Assembly: GCA_003952965.2 (NCBI GenBank)
Contig: CM025853.1
Span: 6,391,128-6,455,127, forward strand
Source of the DNA: Morella rubra
Taxonomy: Eukaryota; Streptophyta; Magnoliopsida; Fagales; Myricaceae
Direction of reading: 5' to 3'
DNA: 64,000 bases
Positions within the stretch are counted from its first letter, which is position 1; each line of letters starts with the position of its first letter. Shown here in pieces: positions 9,891-23,260 of the stretch. Under the pieces are notes generated by a model. That model did no database searches, had not been told where the DNA came from, and saw nothing but the letters and a program-made list of their open reading frames with translations. The translations under genes were made by a program, and so were the position numbers.

Positions 9891-12800
9891 TGTCAGGGTA
9901 GTTTCGAAAGGTCTTGATCATGACTAGTAGTCCCGTTGAAAAAAGAGTAGCGAGTAAGCTCGAAGATCGTGAGAGCATAAACTCAGTTTATGATAAATGG
10001 GACTCCTGACTAACCTATGATCACTCTCTAACGTATGAGATTTGGAGAATTAATCTCGTGTACTTTTATGTCCTGTTGACAACCTTCATAATTATATTAG
10101 AGAACACTCTTTTTACTTTACATAGATATACAGCTAAGGAGACCTAAAAAGGCTATTACAATGCAAATGAATATGAGGGGAATCAAGCTATACAAGAAAA
10201 ATCGGGGAGGATATTGGTCATACGTAGCGAAACTATCAGAATAATGAAAATTTGACATGACCATAAATTGGCAGGCTATGCTTTCCCATTGACAGCAGAG
10301 ATGTGAATACTACATATAGCAAGTTCCATTAGACTGTGTGGCAGGATTATTCATTGTGGATCTATGTGATGTCTGGGTTTCCTTCAGGCTGCAAAAGGGT
10401 CCCCGCCGGCACTCAAGATCCCGCATGAGTTCACCCTAAACATGGTGATAATCCCACAAGGAATGCCAAAACAACGACCGGTCAATCTTCTAAATTCTTT
10501 TTCTATTGAGTGTACTAACTAAAAATCACGCACTTGCCGTTATAATGAGAATCAGAAACAGTCAATTCCCAAATTATTCTGCGAGTGCAGATCTGAACAT
10601 TCGGTACCTCCCTCCTTTAAGTTTACAATCAATCGATAATTTAGTTTACCTAATATCAGCATTTTGTCATCGCAGAGCGGTTACAGGATGCCTTCTGTGC
10701 CATAGGATTACTCATTGAAAGAGGAAGGAGAAAATTATTTCAGTATGCCAGAATATAGTTGAGATTAAGAAAAAAATGCAGGAGCATGTGGAGGTCCCCT
10801 CTAGCTCAATGTAACTGATTTCTGCAGACCGAGAGAATTACAGCGCTGTCCGTGGGTTACTGGTAGTTCATTTTCAACCAACATTCAGTCCATGCACACC
10901 CCTAACATCAAATACAAGATCAAACTCCAGCTGAAATGCGAACTTTTCGCGATCCTATGCATCCCAATTTACTCTTGTTATATTGGGTATTATATATATA
11001 ATATATTAAGAGACTCAACAAATCCAATAATATTCAATGTCTGTAGTATTCTTCCTGATCTCACACGCTGATGAATTTTAAGTAGCATTGTTCGTCTTTA
11101 GGAGAAAAAAAATTTGTAGATATTTGAACTCAACCTCTCTAAAATTACATTACTCCCAACATAATTACTTCTACACATTATTGATACGCATATACCATCT
11201 GCAACTATCTCTTTTTTTACAAACACTCAATACTATTAACTCAACAACTTTTATATAAATACCAATAAAAACTCCAACTCAGCGTCTAAATATCTTCCCC
11301 ACCATTTCTCTAAATATTTTCTTAAATCTTTACCAAAACGACATGCCCTTAGAGGCGCCTACCAAAACATTCTATAACTTTTATATCTTGTTGGTCTACT
11401 GATAAATTACAGACTCCTCCTTTCCCTCTCTTTGTTTTGTTCCTTTTCTTCTTCTGTGTCGAATATAGGGACACCCCTTACACATTATATTCTTTTCTTT
11501 CTAGTTAGGTCCTTTCTAGATTAACATTTCAGCACCTGTTTCGATGCCAACATGCGTTCTCTTAGGGGTTTTGTAGCTTTGTGGGATTGAGATGTTTAAT
11601 ACTCCTTCTTCCAAGCTGAATGGGATCATCTAATCATCCAACTTGTCATATTGGTTATATTATTCTCCCTACCCAGAATACAGTAATGTTGAGAAAAATG
11701 TATTTTTCTATTACCAACTTCTTCATTCCTTTTGAGCCACTTCAATAATAATTAGTTTACATCAGCTGAAAGGATCAGGAAGGCTGTGAACTTGTTGCAA
11801 GGTAGAGAGACAGAAGCTCCATGTCACAAGTTTAACCTATTTAGAATTTAGTTCCCTCCTTTGATTGATCCCCTGCACATTTCTTGTTTTTTCTTTTTTC
11901 TTTGATAACCGATGTAAATCCACACACATAAGCAAGACAGCGACTTACATCAAATGAGCTCACCTCAACTTCCGCTACATGGCGAGAGGGAAGAACGATG
12001 CTGGTACTGAGACTTAGAGCGCTCAAATCTAGACCCAATAGTACATATGAATTTTTCAGTGCCTCTAATTTAGGTGTGTTGACCATTTTCTGGTTCATTA
12101 AATTGGTAAATATATATACAAGTAATTGATGTTTCAATAGCTCACTTATTACTACAAGACATTAGCATGATCCTTGTATAGCGAAGGGACCCTTTTTACT
12201 GGCTCGAGCATCTTCTGCCTAATATTGGATTGGCTAGAGTCTCTTTCAAGGGGAAGAGACAACCAAGTCCAATGTAGTCGAAAATCGAACCGGAAGCTAT
12301 GACCACACAAGAGGCAATTCATTCATGCTCGACAGAAGTTTCTACATTTGTTTAGTGTTATTGTTTTATGATATTTTCAGATTGCAATCTGGGTATGAGA
12401 CACGTAGGGCCCCCAAAAGCTTGGACAACTTAATCTGAACCCCAGATACTTTGAATTCACTAATAGTGACTATCTGTTCCAGATTTCCCCTCTGTGAATT
12501 ACTAATCTTCACGTGTTGTAGATTATTGCCCGCTGATGCGGAAAGTAACTCACTTATTCCTAGGTATAGTAAAACCAAAAACATATTGGCGGTTCTTTAT
12601 TTGAAACACGAAAAATCTTGAAATTATTTCTGTAAAAATGTGTGATTTGTTGTAAACACAAATTGGTCAACGATAGGTGACTTCTCTTTATCTCATGAAA
12701 CATTTAGCAGTAAATAATTTTTCTACCTGTTTGTTTATTAGGGACACCTATAACAGTCCATTAGAAAATAATTTCTTTGAAAGTGAATGGACTCCTGTTT

Positions 12801-13153
12801 CAGGTGAGAGGGAGGATTTTCGTTTCTACGTACAGTCTAGTTAAGAACACCTGCAATTTTTCCTTGAACTTGATGAAACGAGTAGGCTGCCATCAAAGTT
12901 TAATCTTTAATATTGCTCACAAGTTTTAATGTATCCATAGGCCTGCCATTAAGTCAAAACCTCACCAGGTAGCGAGACCCCCGTCCTTAAAATTTGCAAG
13001 TACCAAACTAATTTCAGGTCATTATGATGCTTTGCTTGTTTGTATTCACTACTGAAGTTGGAGATTCCTATTGCATCACCCAAACTGATGCTAGCTAATG
13101 GAAAGACTTTTTTCCACCCGTTGACGGAGTATTATTCTATTTTGTACCTGCAG
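9891..13153. other. Unrecognised DNA, no supported gene
   Basis: The stretch has no recognisable domains or repeat structure apart from a short TATATATA run near 10993. A 72-codon minus-strand frame at 12366-12584 has leucines in a weak leucine-rich-repeat-like pattern but cannot be assigned. The composition is unlike coding DNA. Confidence 0.4.
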
Positions 13154-13260
13154 GTGACACAGCTCAGAATTGAAATAGAGGATGTTCAACGTGAGTATGA
13201 CCGGATGGTGAGTGAATTACAATCCTTGGGAACATTGAAGGAGGAAAAAAAAGTACAGAT
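13154..13260 (+). pseudogene. Candidate single exon encoding a coiled coil
   Basis: A 107-base open segment is preceded by TTGTACCTGCAG, a good splice acceptor, and followed by GTAGGTAC, a plausible donor. It encodes about 35 residues rich in Glu, Arg, Gln and Leu, beginning VTQLRIEIEDVQREYDRM, with a heptad-like spacing that suggests a coiled coil. No neighbouring exon was recognised, so it may be an orphaned exon of a gene not otherwise visible. The protein family is not recognised. Confidence 0.35.
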
Positions 13261-15179
13261 GTAGGTACTATTTTTTGTTTTCCTCCAAACTTTTTTGTTT
13301 GAGGGTTTAGCCCAGCTATAGACGATTAATCATACGATAATCGGAGGTAGAGAAGTTTTATCGGGGCATGGGGTGCTATCTTAATTACAAAGCAAGAGAT
13401 CCTCTCAATGAGCTTTTCTTTGTTTAACAGGTTTTGTTGTACTTTAGGCCTACCTTATTATTCGCTCTTATACACTGTTAAATCGATTAGCGCATATGCC
13501 CCGGTCCAATCTCCCTATTTCGATTGCTGGAACCTCTCTCTCCTCATCCCGCAAATGGAAGCATCACTTTGCAATGCTGGTGACTTTGTTTTCGGACAAA
13601 TCCCTTACCCTATCCTCCCTCCTGTAAAGACATATGAGCCTTTTATGATTTTTCCCAGATTTGAAAGCTAGCGTAAGGATCATAGTGTAGCTACGTTACA
13701 TATACGAATCTGTCGTTTGTCTGACAAATCTGCTGAGAGGGCATTGCTATCACCCTGTTCGGTGGACTCTAAATAACTTACGAAATTCGATGAGTCAGGA
13801 CTTCAAAAACCAGGTAAAACATTCCCCTACTTACTGTTCAAGGGAGTGATCCCCGAATCTTTGTATCCTTGTTCTGATGACTTGAGATGGCAATAGATCA
13901 GCGTTCGCTTCTCTCCTATGTTCTCTACCTTTTTTGGTTTTTCCTATCGTAAATATTAAAGCATGTCTTGGCCATTGATCCTTCTAACCCGCATGAACAA
14001 ACCGTGTCTGCTAGGGTTATTGGTAGTTGAACTTATGCTTATTCATTTGTTTTTTTAACGGCAGGTAGTATTGGAACCGAAGATGTGGAGATTATACATC
14101 TTCAATATGTTTGTTGGATATTTTCTGCGTCAGTAGTATTATTCGTAGAAACATATTAGTCAGGTCAATCTATGTGATTAATGAGAATTTCGGAATTCAT
14201 CTGTTTTTCTCATGACGCAAAATGGCAACATTTCAAGTTTACTGCCTAGAAAGATATGTTATTCTATGCGTAACTTCAGTGTCATTAAATTGATGTTTTG
14301 CATAATATGTTGCGACCCGTAAAACGACGATAACTGAACCCCAAATATAATGAGCCCGTCTTCGGATAGGCCCTAGGGTTTATGAGCTCTAAGCCTTCTG
14401 GGCCGTCAGTGACCATGTTGTGAATCTATTATATAGTTTGCCCCTCGCAAACTATAATGATGACAATCTTAGTGATTTGGGCATTTTTCTTTTTTCTAAT
14501 TCCAGTTGATGAGGTTATACGTCATGGGTGAAAATTCATATGCCGCAAATTTAGGTTTTTTGTTTTTGTTTTTGCTTACGCCTTAGTAACAAAAGATGGA
14601 GTAATATTTCATTTCACGACAAAGAAGAATTACACAAAATCAGGTCCTTTACAAACATAACTCAATAGGCCGGAATTTGGCCCTGGATTTGGGCCAACAG
14701 CTCGAGGTCTAAATAGAGAAAGTGGACCAAAGGTCCAGATAACATTATAGGACAAAAGGCCTGACTAACATAAAGCCGCCTGAGGTGGCAATGCCCACCG
14801 GAGGAGAGGTTGAAGACTGCATTTCTCCTCTCCTTAGCGCCCTTTTCCTCTTTTGCTTCTGAATAAAATGGTCCATGGACCATTTTTCGTTAGTTTCTTA
14901 GTAGAATGTATACATTATTTCATCATAAAATGTCCAATTTTGGCAGATTGTAGAAGCGTCAAGCATCTTCAGAGAAGTAGAGAGGAATAATAATAAAATA
15001 AAGCAAAGAAAAAGCAAAGTAAAAAGAATGTGTGTTAATCAAAAATTGAGGAAGATATTAGGTGTATATTAGAGATGTGGCATTATTAGTCCTCAACACG
15101 TGATTTCTCTTCAATCACTGAACAAATTAATGGAGGAATATATTTTATAAAAAGAAACATTAATATACGGCTATCTCGG
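13261..15179. other. Unrecognised DNA, no supported gene
   Basis: One 87-codon plus-strand frame (13408-13671) ends normally but has no motif I know. The rest shows nothing identifiable. Confidence 0.4.
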
Positions 15180-15800
15180 TTCTTACTTCTATCAATAAAC
15201 ATTAAAGAAGTAACCCGGCCTCTACAATATGCGATGCCCTCCCTCTACAATAATATTTTGCCCGGTTGCAGTGTGCATGCGTGGTGAACACACATCATTC
15301 GTGAACAGCTTCATAGTTGGAACCCTTTATAAACCCTCAACCAAACCCTCATTCACGGCCTCCTCTTCTTCCACCCCTGCTTGATCTTCTTCCCTATTTT
15401 ATGGTATGCTCAATGTTTTCTCGAGCATCTTCTGCTTCTGCTTCGTTTCTTTTATAGTCGAACAGTTTTTAAGATAATTGATAATTTATTAGCCTACTAT
15501 ATTATATGCTTTTAAAATTGAATAACACCTTAATATATATGATTTCCGAGCGTATCATTTTTTATGCGCTCGCTAACGTACTAATTCAATACTTTTGGTG
15601 CAAAAAACTCCCATCCGCTTGTGACTACTTGCTGAGCATAGCGGCCATCTTTTGCACAGATCAACTAAAAAAGAAGTACCATCAATTTGTATGTGCTTTT
15701 TTTGCTGCTTCTATAAGTGGTCCATGTGTTGCTTTGATGCACAAGACTCTTTTAGATTACATGTCAGCTTACATTCCAACAATAACCTTTTAATTTTTTT
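15180..15800 (+). repeat. Segmental duplication, copy 1
   Basis: This block aligns in the same orientation with 19920-20700. Landmarks are AATAACACCTTAATAT (15523 and 20367), TTTTGGTGCAAAAAACTCCC (15593 and 20440), GCTTGTGA followed by ACTTGCTGAGCATAGCGG, and AAGAAGTAC. The upstream half has a TTTATAAACCC TATA-like site near 15327 followed by a CT-rich leader, as in a plant promoter and 5' UTR. No protein family could be assigned to the open frames (15506-15793). Confidence 0.6.
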
Positions 15801-18800
15801 TTTTTCTTGTTTTTTTCTTTTCTTCCTTTCCTTTTTCTACTTTCTATCGGTTTCGAGAGATGAATAATTTTATAGCTCGAATGTGCTTTTTTTAAAAGGT
15901 CAATCATGATGTTAAAAATCAAGGGCACAAACTGGTGAGAAAGATAGAGGGCCCATGGTCCTGCCGTTTAGAAGGACCTAGATGTAATGACGTATAGGTA
16001 AGGTGAATATAAATATTTTTTGTGTCTGTTTTTTTTTTTTTTACATTTCAGAGCTTTAAATCCATTGGTCAATATTAAGATGAGTTCCCAATTTATGATA
16101 CGTTTTTGCACAATTTTAGAGGGTGTGAAAAAAGTTGTGCGTATACGAGATTCTGGTTTGTTAATGGACCCTATGGGCTCCAAGTCTACAGTCTTTTTAG
16201 CCCATGAAAAACTCGTTAATGAGAGAGGCCTGTATGATTGGGCCGGAAGGAGTGGATTCACCCTGGCCCACGTATGATCTTTTCCTGGACACCAGCCTTT
16301 AGACCCAAGTCTGAATCTCCTCTTTCTTCATTAGTTCCCAGAAAAGGAAAGCCAAGAAAGATGATGATGGGGAAGAAATCGACGGTGGAGAAATAGTTTC
16401 TAAGCAAAGTCTTACCTCGTTCTAAACGAATGTAAAACAAAATTGGAAAAAAAAAAAAATTAAATCATCCTAATTAACTTAAGAAGACTCTATCAAGAGG
16501 CTAATGTCATATAACAACTCTCTCATGTATTCGGACATATCTCAATCAGTACGCCATGTGGACAAAGTAATTCCGTGCGACCTCCTCATTGAGATTGCCA
16601 TTACTCTCTTAAGCCTGGCGAATGTTTTAGCTGTCAGTATTGTTTGCCTCTTGGGTTTAGAAAGACTTTTAAAGTACTTTAAAATTGATCCTTTGTTTCT
16701 ATACTAATAGTTAATCAACATTCGGTTTGACGTGTAAGCTGGACTCCTTTTTAATTAGTAGGCCTAATACGTGTAATATTCACTAAAAAATAAAATAGAA
16801 TACGGAGTTAGATCTCGAATCTATACACGTAAGACCTTATACCACGAAATTACCGTCTATTCTAAAAACTTAAGCTATTAAGAAGAGGTACATATTATTT
16901 AAATCATATTCTCTAATAGTTATATACTCCCACTTATTTATTTTTTTATCCAAATATAAATGAAGTTATGAGCTAAATAATTAGTAGTCACTCAAGCTTG
17001 AATCTCTTTATTTACAAAAAAAACAAAAAAGGTACAATATTTGAAATATATGTATTTCTTACCCAAGACACCTCTTGTTATTAAAAAACCAACAAAAAAA
17101 ATATTGCTCCTATCTTTTAAGTTTTTTTTTCCTTGTGGCACCCTCTACTTACGTAGCAAGTGGATAATACTCTTATACACTATATGTCAGCTGCGATATT
17201 TTTCAAGTCCCGAAATACTGTAGTCCCCATCACAAGAGAATCGATTTCTGATCGGCATCCCATTTCCTCGGATGCAACCCCTCCCGACTCGCGCTCTCTT
17301 GCTATCTAATTAGTCTGGCATTGCATGCGTTGGTCCACTTATTTATAGTTTTTTCTGTCTTAGCTCTCCCATAGTCGGACCTGCTAAGCAACTAGAGGTG
17401 GAAAATGTAAAAGGAGAAGATTGAGTTTCGAACTATATTGCAATGTAAAACTTTCATTGTCATCTCTCTTTCTCTTTCTCTGCTCTTCTAGGACCCAAGA
17501 TTAAAGAGTCCACCACTCCATTCTTGAATATTCTACTGACTTTAACTCTATGAGCTTACTCCTCCTACACTCCTACAACATATTCTCTCTCCCACCAATG
17601 TTAGCACTCCATCACCTATTTCATCTCTTTGGTAATCAGAGACTTTTTCCAATCCATTACACTAAATTGCTATGTTTGCACCACTGAATAACAAAAACCA
17701 ATAATCTTTTCATTACGCTAGTGAAATAAATTTCACTTGAACATAATCAATTTTCTCATTGTTCCTAAGTAATCATTGATTTTTTTCCTTTTTATTTTTA
17801 TCTAAGAACAGTCACTTTGATGGAGATAACCAATATATATTCCCATAGTATTATAAAGCACTTTCAGCTTCCTACCAAATTAGTAAAGTGATTTTGATCC
17901 AATGATATGCAATAACGTATTGAAGATTATTTTTTTACCATAATATGTGTTCTGTGTTAATTAATTTTTATTCCAAAACTTCAGCTTCAATTCAAAACCA
18001 AAACTAAAACTTATATAAAAACATAATTAGAAGTTTCATTTAAAAAAAATATTGTGGATTTTATTTTTTATAACTATATATTTACGTAGATTAATTATAG
18101 GTTTTGTTTTAAATGATGAGAGTTTTATAGTATTTTTTTTATATGAGTTGAAAGTGTAAGATATGATTTATTTATTTTAAAAAAATAGTTATGATAGTTT
18201 TGGTGATAAATATGAGATGATGTATTTGTAGATTTTTTTTTGTTTCATAGTTCGTCCCTTTAAGATACCATAATCATTTTCCGTTACCTTAAACTTTAAG
18301 TTTAATTAGCAAAAATATATCTCCTTCTAACAATTATATTTTCTCACCCGTTACTTTAAAAAACCATTAGCAGGGTGACGGCGTGACCTAATTGACGTTA
18401 CCCCAAATGAGGAAAACGCCCTCAGCTTCTGCATAACCCGTCAAATTATTGCCCCTTGGCAAGCGAGCTCTGAAGCTAATTATGAAAGACTCGAATGGCT
18501 ATCCTAAGCGAAAACAGGTACGAGGAGAGCCCTTGAGATTAACTATGAGATTGACGGAGTGAAGGATTTTTCGACTGGCTGACAACCCAGAGGCCAAATA
18601 GTTGTGACCATCTAAGAACAATTATTTTGTACAGGAGTGCCTCCTTGTGAGAATTTTTGTCTAATGTAGTGTGTATTGGGCGTAATTTGGTCCAAAAATT
18701 ATTGCGAGACGTTGATATTTTACCCTGAATTCGTTGGATAGCAATTTAGTAGAGAGATCCGTTTCAAAGGGCGCGTCGGGCAATTTTCGCTGCGGTCGAT

Positions 18801-19919
18801 TACTCTAGATTATAGATTCTCATAGTGGCTCACATTAAGTTTTAATGCACGTGACAAATGGTATCTTACAATCAATATCGTAGCTAACCGTTAGAGCTTT
18901 GATGAGAAGAACAGAAATTGAAGAAGAACGGGGAAAAAAATAGGAATAGAAATGAACTGAGAAGAGCCACTTTTAAGTCTTTTGTAATATAGGATCGTTT
19001 AGACTTTGTACAACCGGTTACCAGCTAAGTTCTGATTGGTGACTAAAAAATAAGTGGAGATTGATGGCCGCACCAGGCCAGACCGCTTGAGCATCCGAGC
19101 CATGAGTGCTGCGCCAAAATATTTCCCTTCTTTTTTATTAATGACGTGGTATTTTTGAACTCTCTACAATATTCAAGCTAATAAACAATGGGATTTCAAG
19201 AGTGTTAATTGCTCTCGATCGGAATAGTCTCCGGATACCTAAGTGACTGGGTGATATTCATGTTCCATTCCGCATTTATACGTATCTGGGGCCTATAGGA
19301 CGAGTTATCTTTTCAAAGCTATTTCCGCAGAACCCAAGAAATCGAAATTCCACGCAAGCATAGCGATTACTGCTTGAGGTGGTCTTAATTGTCTAGTCCA
19401 TTTCAAATTATTTCTTAAATCCTTATAACAGAATCAATATTCTTAAGACTTACCCGAATACCATCTGAACCTACGGTTATCGCTGTTCACCTTGACTCAT
19501 AGACTATATTAGATTTGATTAGAAATGTAAGAATAATCGTAAGGAGCCTAAAGCCTATGTAATGTCAAAGACAACGGGAGTAGACGCTGAGTGTTGCATC
19601 TTACATACCAATACTATATAAAATAATAAAATAAAGACAAAACTAGATTAAAATAAGAACTAAGCCCAGACACGTTAGTGTGGTCTAAAGTTTATATGTA
19701 GTAAGATAAATACCCTTCTGTTATAGTTTGAATAGCATCATTAGTCACTTCAAACACAAAACTGTTATTCAATCAGCGTATCATTCATAATAACCTCATC
19801 TTTGGAGAAAATATGGTTTACATTCATACAAAATTAAATGAAAAAGAAATTATATTCTATATAATAAGTAACATTATTTTATACAAGTCCATCTTGGTAT
19901 CTATCAGTAACACCTTATT
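15801..19919. other. Unrecognised AT-rich DNA
   Basis: There are no supported genes. A short open stretch at 16340-16430 encodes a Lys/Asp-rich peptide (KRKAKKDDDGEEIDGGE) that might be an exon remnant with a nuclear-signal-like patch. Poly-T runs and AT-rich tracts occur at 15795-15850 and 17900-18250. Confidence 0.35.
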
Positions 19920-20700
19920 TTGAGAAAGATTGTGGAAAAGAAAGAACTCCTCTATTCTTCATACGTTCCCCTACTCTACAATATTCATGTTTGTTGTTTA
20001 TGTCAGTAGGGTTAGCGAGCGACAGAATCCATAGGTATGTATCCCAAATTTATTTACCCATTTTGAACAGCTGTGAAGTTGGTAATCACTTTCAAAACCA
20101 CCCTAAAACATCACCAAACCGATAAGTCTCATTGACACCCCCTCTCATATATAATTCCACCACAAACTTTGATTTCTGTTTCTCTTCCCTATTTTATCCC
20201 TTGGTGTGAAAATGCTCTATTGTTTCCTCGTAGCCTCTTCTAGGCTTTCGTTGGCTGATTCCAATTAATTGGCTTGGTTTCATGCAGTAACGGAAACTGT
20301 CTTTTGTAGGGAAGTGAAAAAGTGATAATTTATTAACGTATATACTATGTTTTTAGGATAAATATCGAATAACACCTTAATATGATTTGCGAGCCTACCA
20401 TTTTTTATGTTCTCGTCTAACATTTACGTACTAAAATACTTTTGGTGCAAAAAACTCCCGTCCGCTTGTGAACACTTGCTGAGCATAGCGGTGTACTCAT
20501 CTTGCACAAATCAAATGAAAAAAGAAGTACAATCAAAATTTTCGTGTGCTCTTGCTGCTTCTAAAGTGGATCCAAGGATCCCACCCGCCAATGCCTGTCT
20601 CACGCAACGTTTGTGCTTTGATGCTACGAGACTCTTGTAGATTACACATTCAAGCTTACATTCTCGAACAGATCACCTTTCTTTTTTTTTTTGCTGTTTC
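19920..20700 (+). repeat. Segmental duplication, copy 2
   Basis: Direct duplicate of 15180-15800 at a distance of about 4.8 kb, diverged by substitutions and short indels. It has a TATATA-type box near 20152 and a similar CT-rich leader (TTCTCTTCCCTATTTTAT in both). The region after GAAGTAC has taken an insertion relative to copy 1 (about 20575-20615). No product was recognised. Confidence 0.6.
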
Positions 20701-22656
20701 CCAATGCTATCATGTCAAGTTTTCTCCCTGCACAAATGCCGCGAACTCTTCCCATTGGCTTGTTAATGGTTGAGCATTAATTGAGCCGTTGCTTTTTTTT
20801 TTTTAATTGATCTTGTGCAGCTGAGACGTTAATTTTATGCACAACCCTGAACCCAATATGAAACTTTCATGCGATATGTAATGCGAGCTGTTTTCTTGAC
20901 AAGGTTAGAGTTATTCCTTTGGAACAAACAACCGGGATAACACTTTTTGATTTAGGCCTCGCTTGACCCTAATGTGGGTCGTCCCAACACCACCCGCAAC
21001 GTCTGACCACCGATGCAGGTCTGCTTTTCACCTCTATCCATCCCGTTATCCCAAAAGAGGCTAGAACAAGTATATCTGGCTGCGTACAGAGCTAAACGCA
21101 CGACAAACTGAGTAGAGTGCCACTACACTAGATTGGCCCACCACCAATGCGGAGACCACCATTCTCCTTGCTTGCACCACCTTGTTCTATGTATTGAGTG
21201 CAGGGAAGGAAGAGAAGGGCCACCCAGGCCGAAGGACATCATCCAGCGTAATGGAAGGATGTTCTGAACTTGGTACTTTGATTGGACCAAACTCAAGGAA
21301 TAGATGCATGGCCGAGGTCGGGTCCAACTTTAGACTGTTTGCTCATGAATAGAACTGTAGAAGTGATCACCCTGCAAAATTTCGTCGTTGCCCTGTATAT
21401 CAAACAAGTGTGGGAGCATTTTCATTGCAGTAGATGACCTACAAAGCTGTACAACAATGAAATTCAAATTCTTACCTACCAAAAAAAAAAACCCGATAAA
21501 TCTTAAACGAGTTTGTTTGGAAGATAGCTATGTCAAAACACTCGTTCTAGTACAATAGCTAGTTTGTCGTATAGTTGTGTTTCCACTTAAGTGGATGTCT
21601 TGGTTTTATTTTTTTTGACATATTTAATATTTGTTGTCCTCCTTATTTTTCTTAGATTGAATATTAAATATTTTCCTTCTCTTTACTGAAAAAAATATTA
21701 TAAAAAATAACCTTAGACCAATGTAAGAGTATCAACTCCGTCCACGAAATAGCTTCACTGTTTAACTATTCAAATTAATTAATGATTATGAAATTGTTAG
21801 AAGTCTAATAATTAGTTAATGACAAAGACGAAATCATATCTATTAAAGAAAGAAGAATAAATAGAATCCTTAAGATATTTGTAAAATAGCTTCGCATTTA
21901 TTAATAATACTAATTATTTAAAAATAAGATATGGAGAAATTGGTTTAAGTTACAAAGATTTCAATGGAGTGGTTCTCACTCGTTCCGGTGCAGTAAATAC
22001 ACACAGTACGGAAAATTAAAAATGCTCCAAAATATATAAAAGCCCATTCATAGTGGCGCCCCTCAGACGGAATTACTGGTCGATTAAGAGGTGTCTCCTT
22101 CAGAACTAGCTAGCGTTTGCAAGAAGAGTCTGAAGCCTGAGTGTTTAATACCTCAGCGAGTATGTATCTATGGTCGCTGTCACCAATATCAACCTGTGCA
22201 AATAGATTTGCCATTAAAGAGTCTAATGGATGCTCAGCTTATATATATTTTCGCATTTCTCTCCGCAAATACATATGACCTTTGACCAGAAATATGCTTG
22301 GAATTATGAGACTGACTCAAACTTAAAAGAGAAGGAGTCGTGCGTTCCAGGAATCACTTTTCTGCACCATCTTTAATTGGAAGCCACAACAACCCCTAGT
22401 CTTGCTACCACTGCCTCACTTTCCACTGGAGAAGCAACATCACACTTCTCCACCACTGCTCCCATTACCTTATGTTCCTTGACAGTCTCTAAAAACTGCC
22501 GCAGCAACTGCAAACTTCTCTCTAATGGCTACAGCAATTGATGAATATAACAGAGTTTTCTCACGAGTACTTCCAAGTTCCAGATTCATATTTTAGAAGA
22601 TTCAAGATACTTGAAGAAGCTTGTTTATTTCTAGCTATACTCTCTTGTTATACAGC
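20701..22656. other. Unrecognised DNA, no supported gene
   Basis: A relatively GC-rich patch at 20940-21330 and an AT-rich stretch at 21600-21960 were noted, but neither shows a known element or a domain. Confidence 0.35.
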
Positions 22657-22802
22657 TGTTAGCAATATGTTATTATTTTAGTTTTACCACTCATTTTAGA
22701 ACTCGATTACTTTGTATATAAATAATAGATCTATCAGAGTAAAATAAACAAGCTGGTTAACACCACAATACGCTATCTCCTTTTACTTTTACTCTGTTAA
22801 CA
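22657..22802 (+). repeat. 5' LTR of a second copia family (copia C)
   Basis: The block begins TGTTAGCAATATG and ends CTGTTAACA, so it has TGTTA...TAACA ends as expected for a short copia LTR of about 146 bases. It contains TTTGTATATAAATAATAG, a TATA-like promoter, near 22710. The primer site follows directly. The left border could instead be the TGTTATACAG at 22646. No second LTR is visible before the gap. Confidence 0.75.
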
Positions 22803-22814
22803 TGGTATCAGAAC
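22803..22814 (+). promoter_or_regulatory. Primer binding site of copia C
   Basis: TGGTATCAGAAC lies immediately after the LTR end. It matches the copia primer site complementary to the 3' end of initiator methionine tRNA (TGGTATCAGAGC) except for one base. It primes minus-strand DNA synthesis. Confidence 0.85.
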
Positions 22815-22854
22815 ACTAAAACCATCTCTGCACCTTTGATTTCTTACCTTCCAA

Positions 22855-23260
22855 ATGACCAACTCTCAAATCATTGATGATCCTACCAATCCTTACAATA
22901 TGCACCATGGCGATAGCTCATCTAGTATTCTAGTTTCTCAACCACTAATTGGAGAGAATTATGATGCATGGAAAAGAGCAATGACAATTGCATTGAACGT
23001 GAAGAAAAATCTGGGCTTTGTTACTGGCGTGATGCACAAACCGTTACCTTCGAATGCGATGTTCGTTCACTAGAACAGATGCAATATGATGGTGCTATCT
23101 TGGTTAGGTAATTCTTTATCCAAGGATATCGCTAGTTCTGTCCTTTACATCGATTTGGCCAAAGAGCTTTGGGATGAATTGAAAGATAGGTCTTCTGAGT
23201 GTAATGGACCTACAACTAACAAATCTTTGTTTGCAATTACAGTACATGATTAATTTCTTC
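22855..23260 (+). pseudogene. copia C gag, N-terminal part
   Basis: The ATG at 22855, 41 bases past the primer site, opens a frame beginning MTNSQIIDDPTNPYN, a typical gag leader of this copia group. The conserved GENYDAWKRAM motif follows near residue 37. A frameshift near 23045 moves the reading to another frame, in which WLGNSLSKDIASSVLYID and KELWDELKDR continue to about 23190. This is the UBN2-type gag domain. It is not functional as it stands. Confidence 0.8.

Noticed and set aside
12366..12584. Minus-strand 72-codon frame with a leucine-rich pattern, possibly an F-box/LRR or resistance-gene piece
   Set aside because: No conserved LRR consensus or neighbouring domain could be read. The resemblance is too weak to name.
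15506..15867. Small secreted or membrane protein genes in the segmental duplication
   Set aside because: The frames differ between the two copies and are broken by indels, so coding conservation is not supported.
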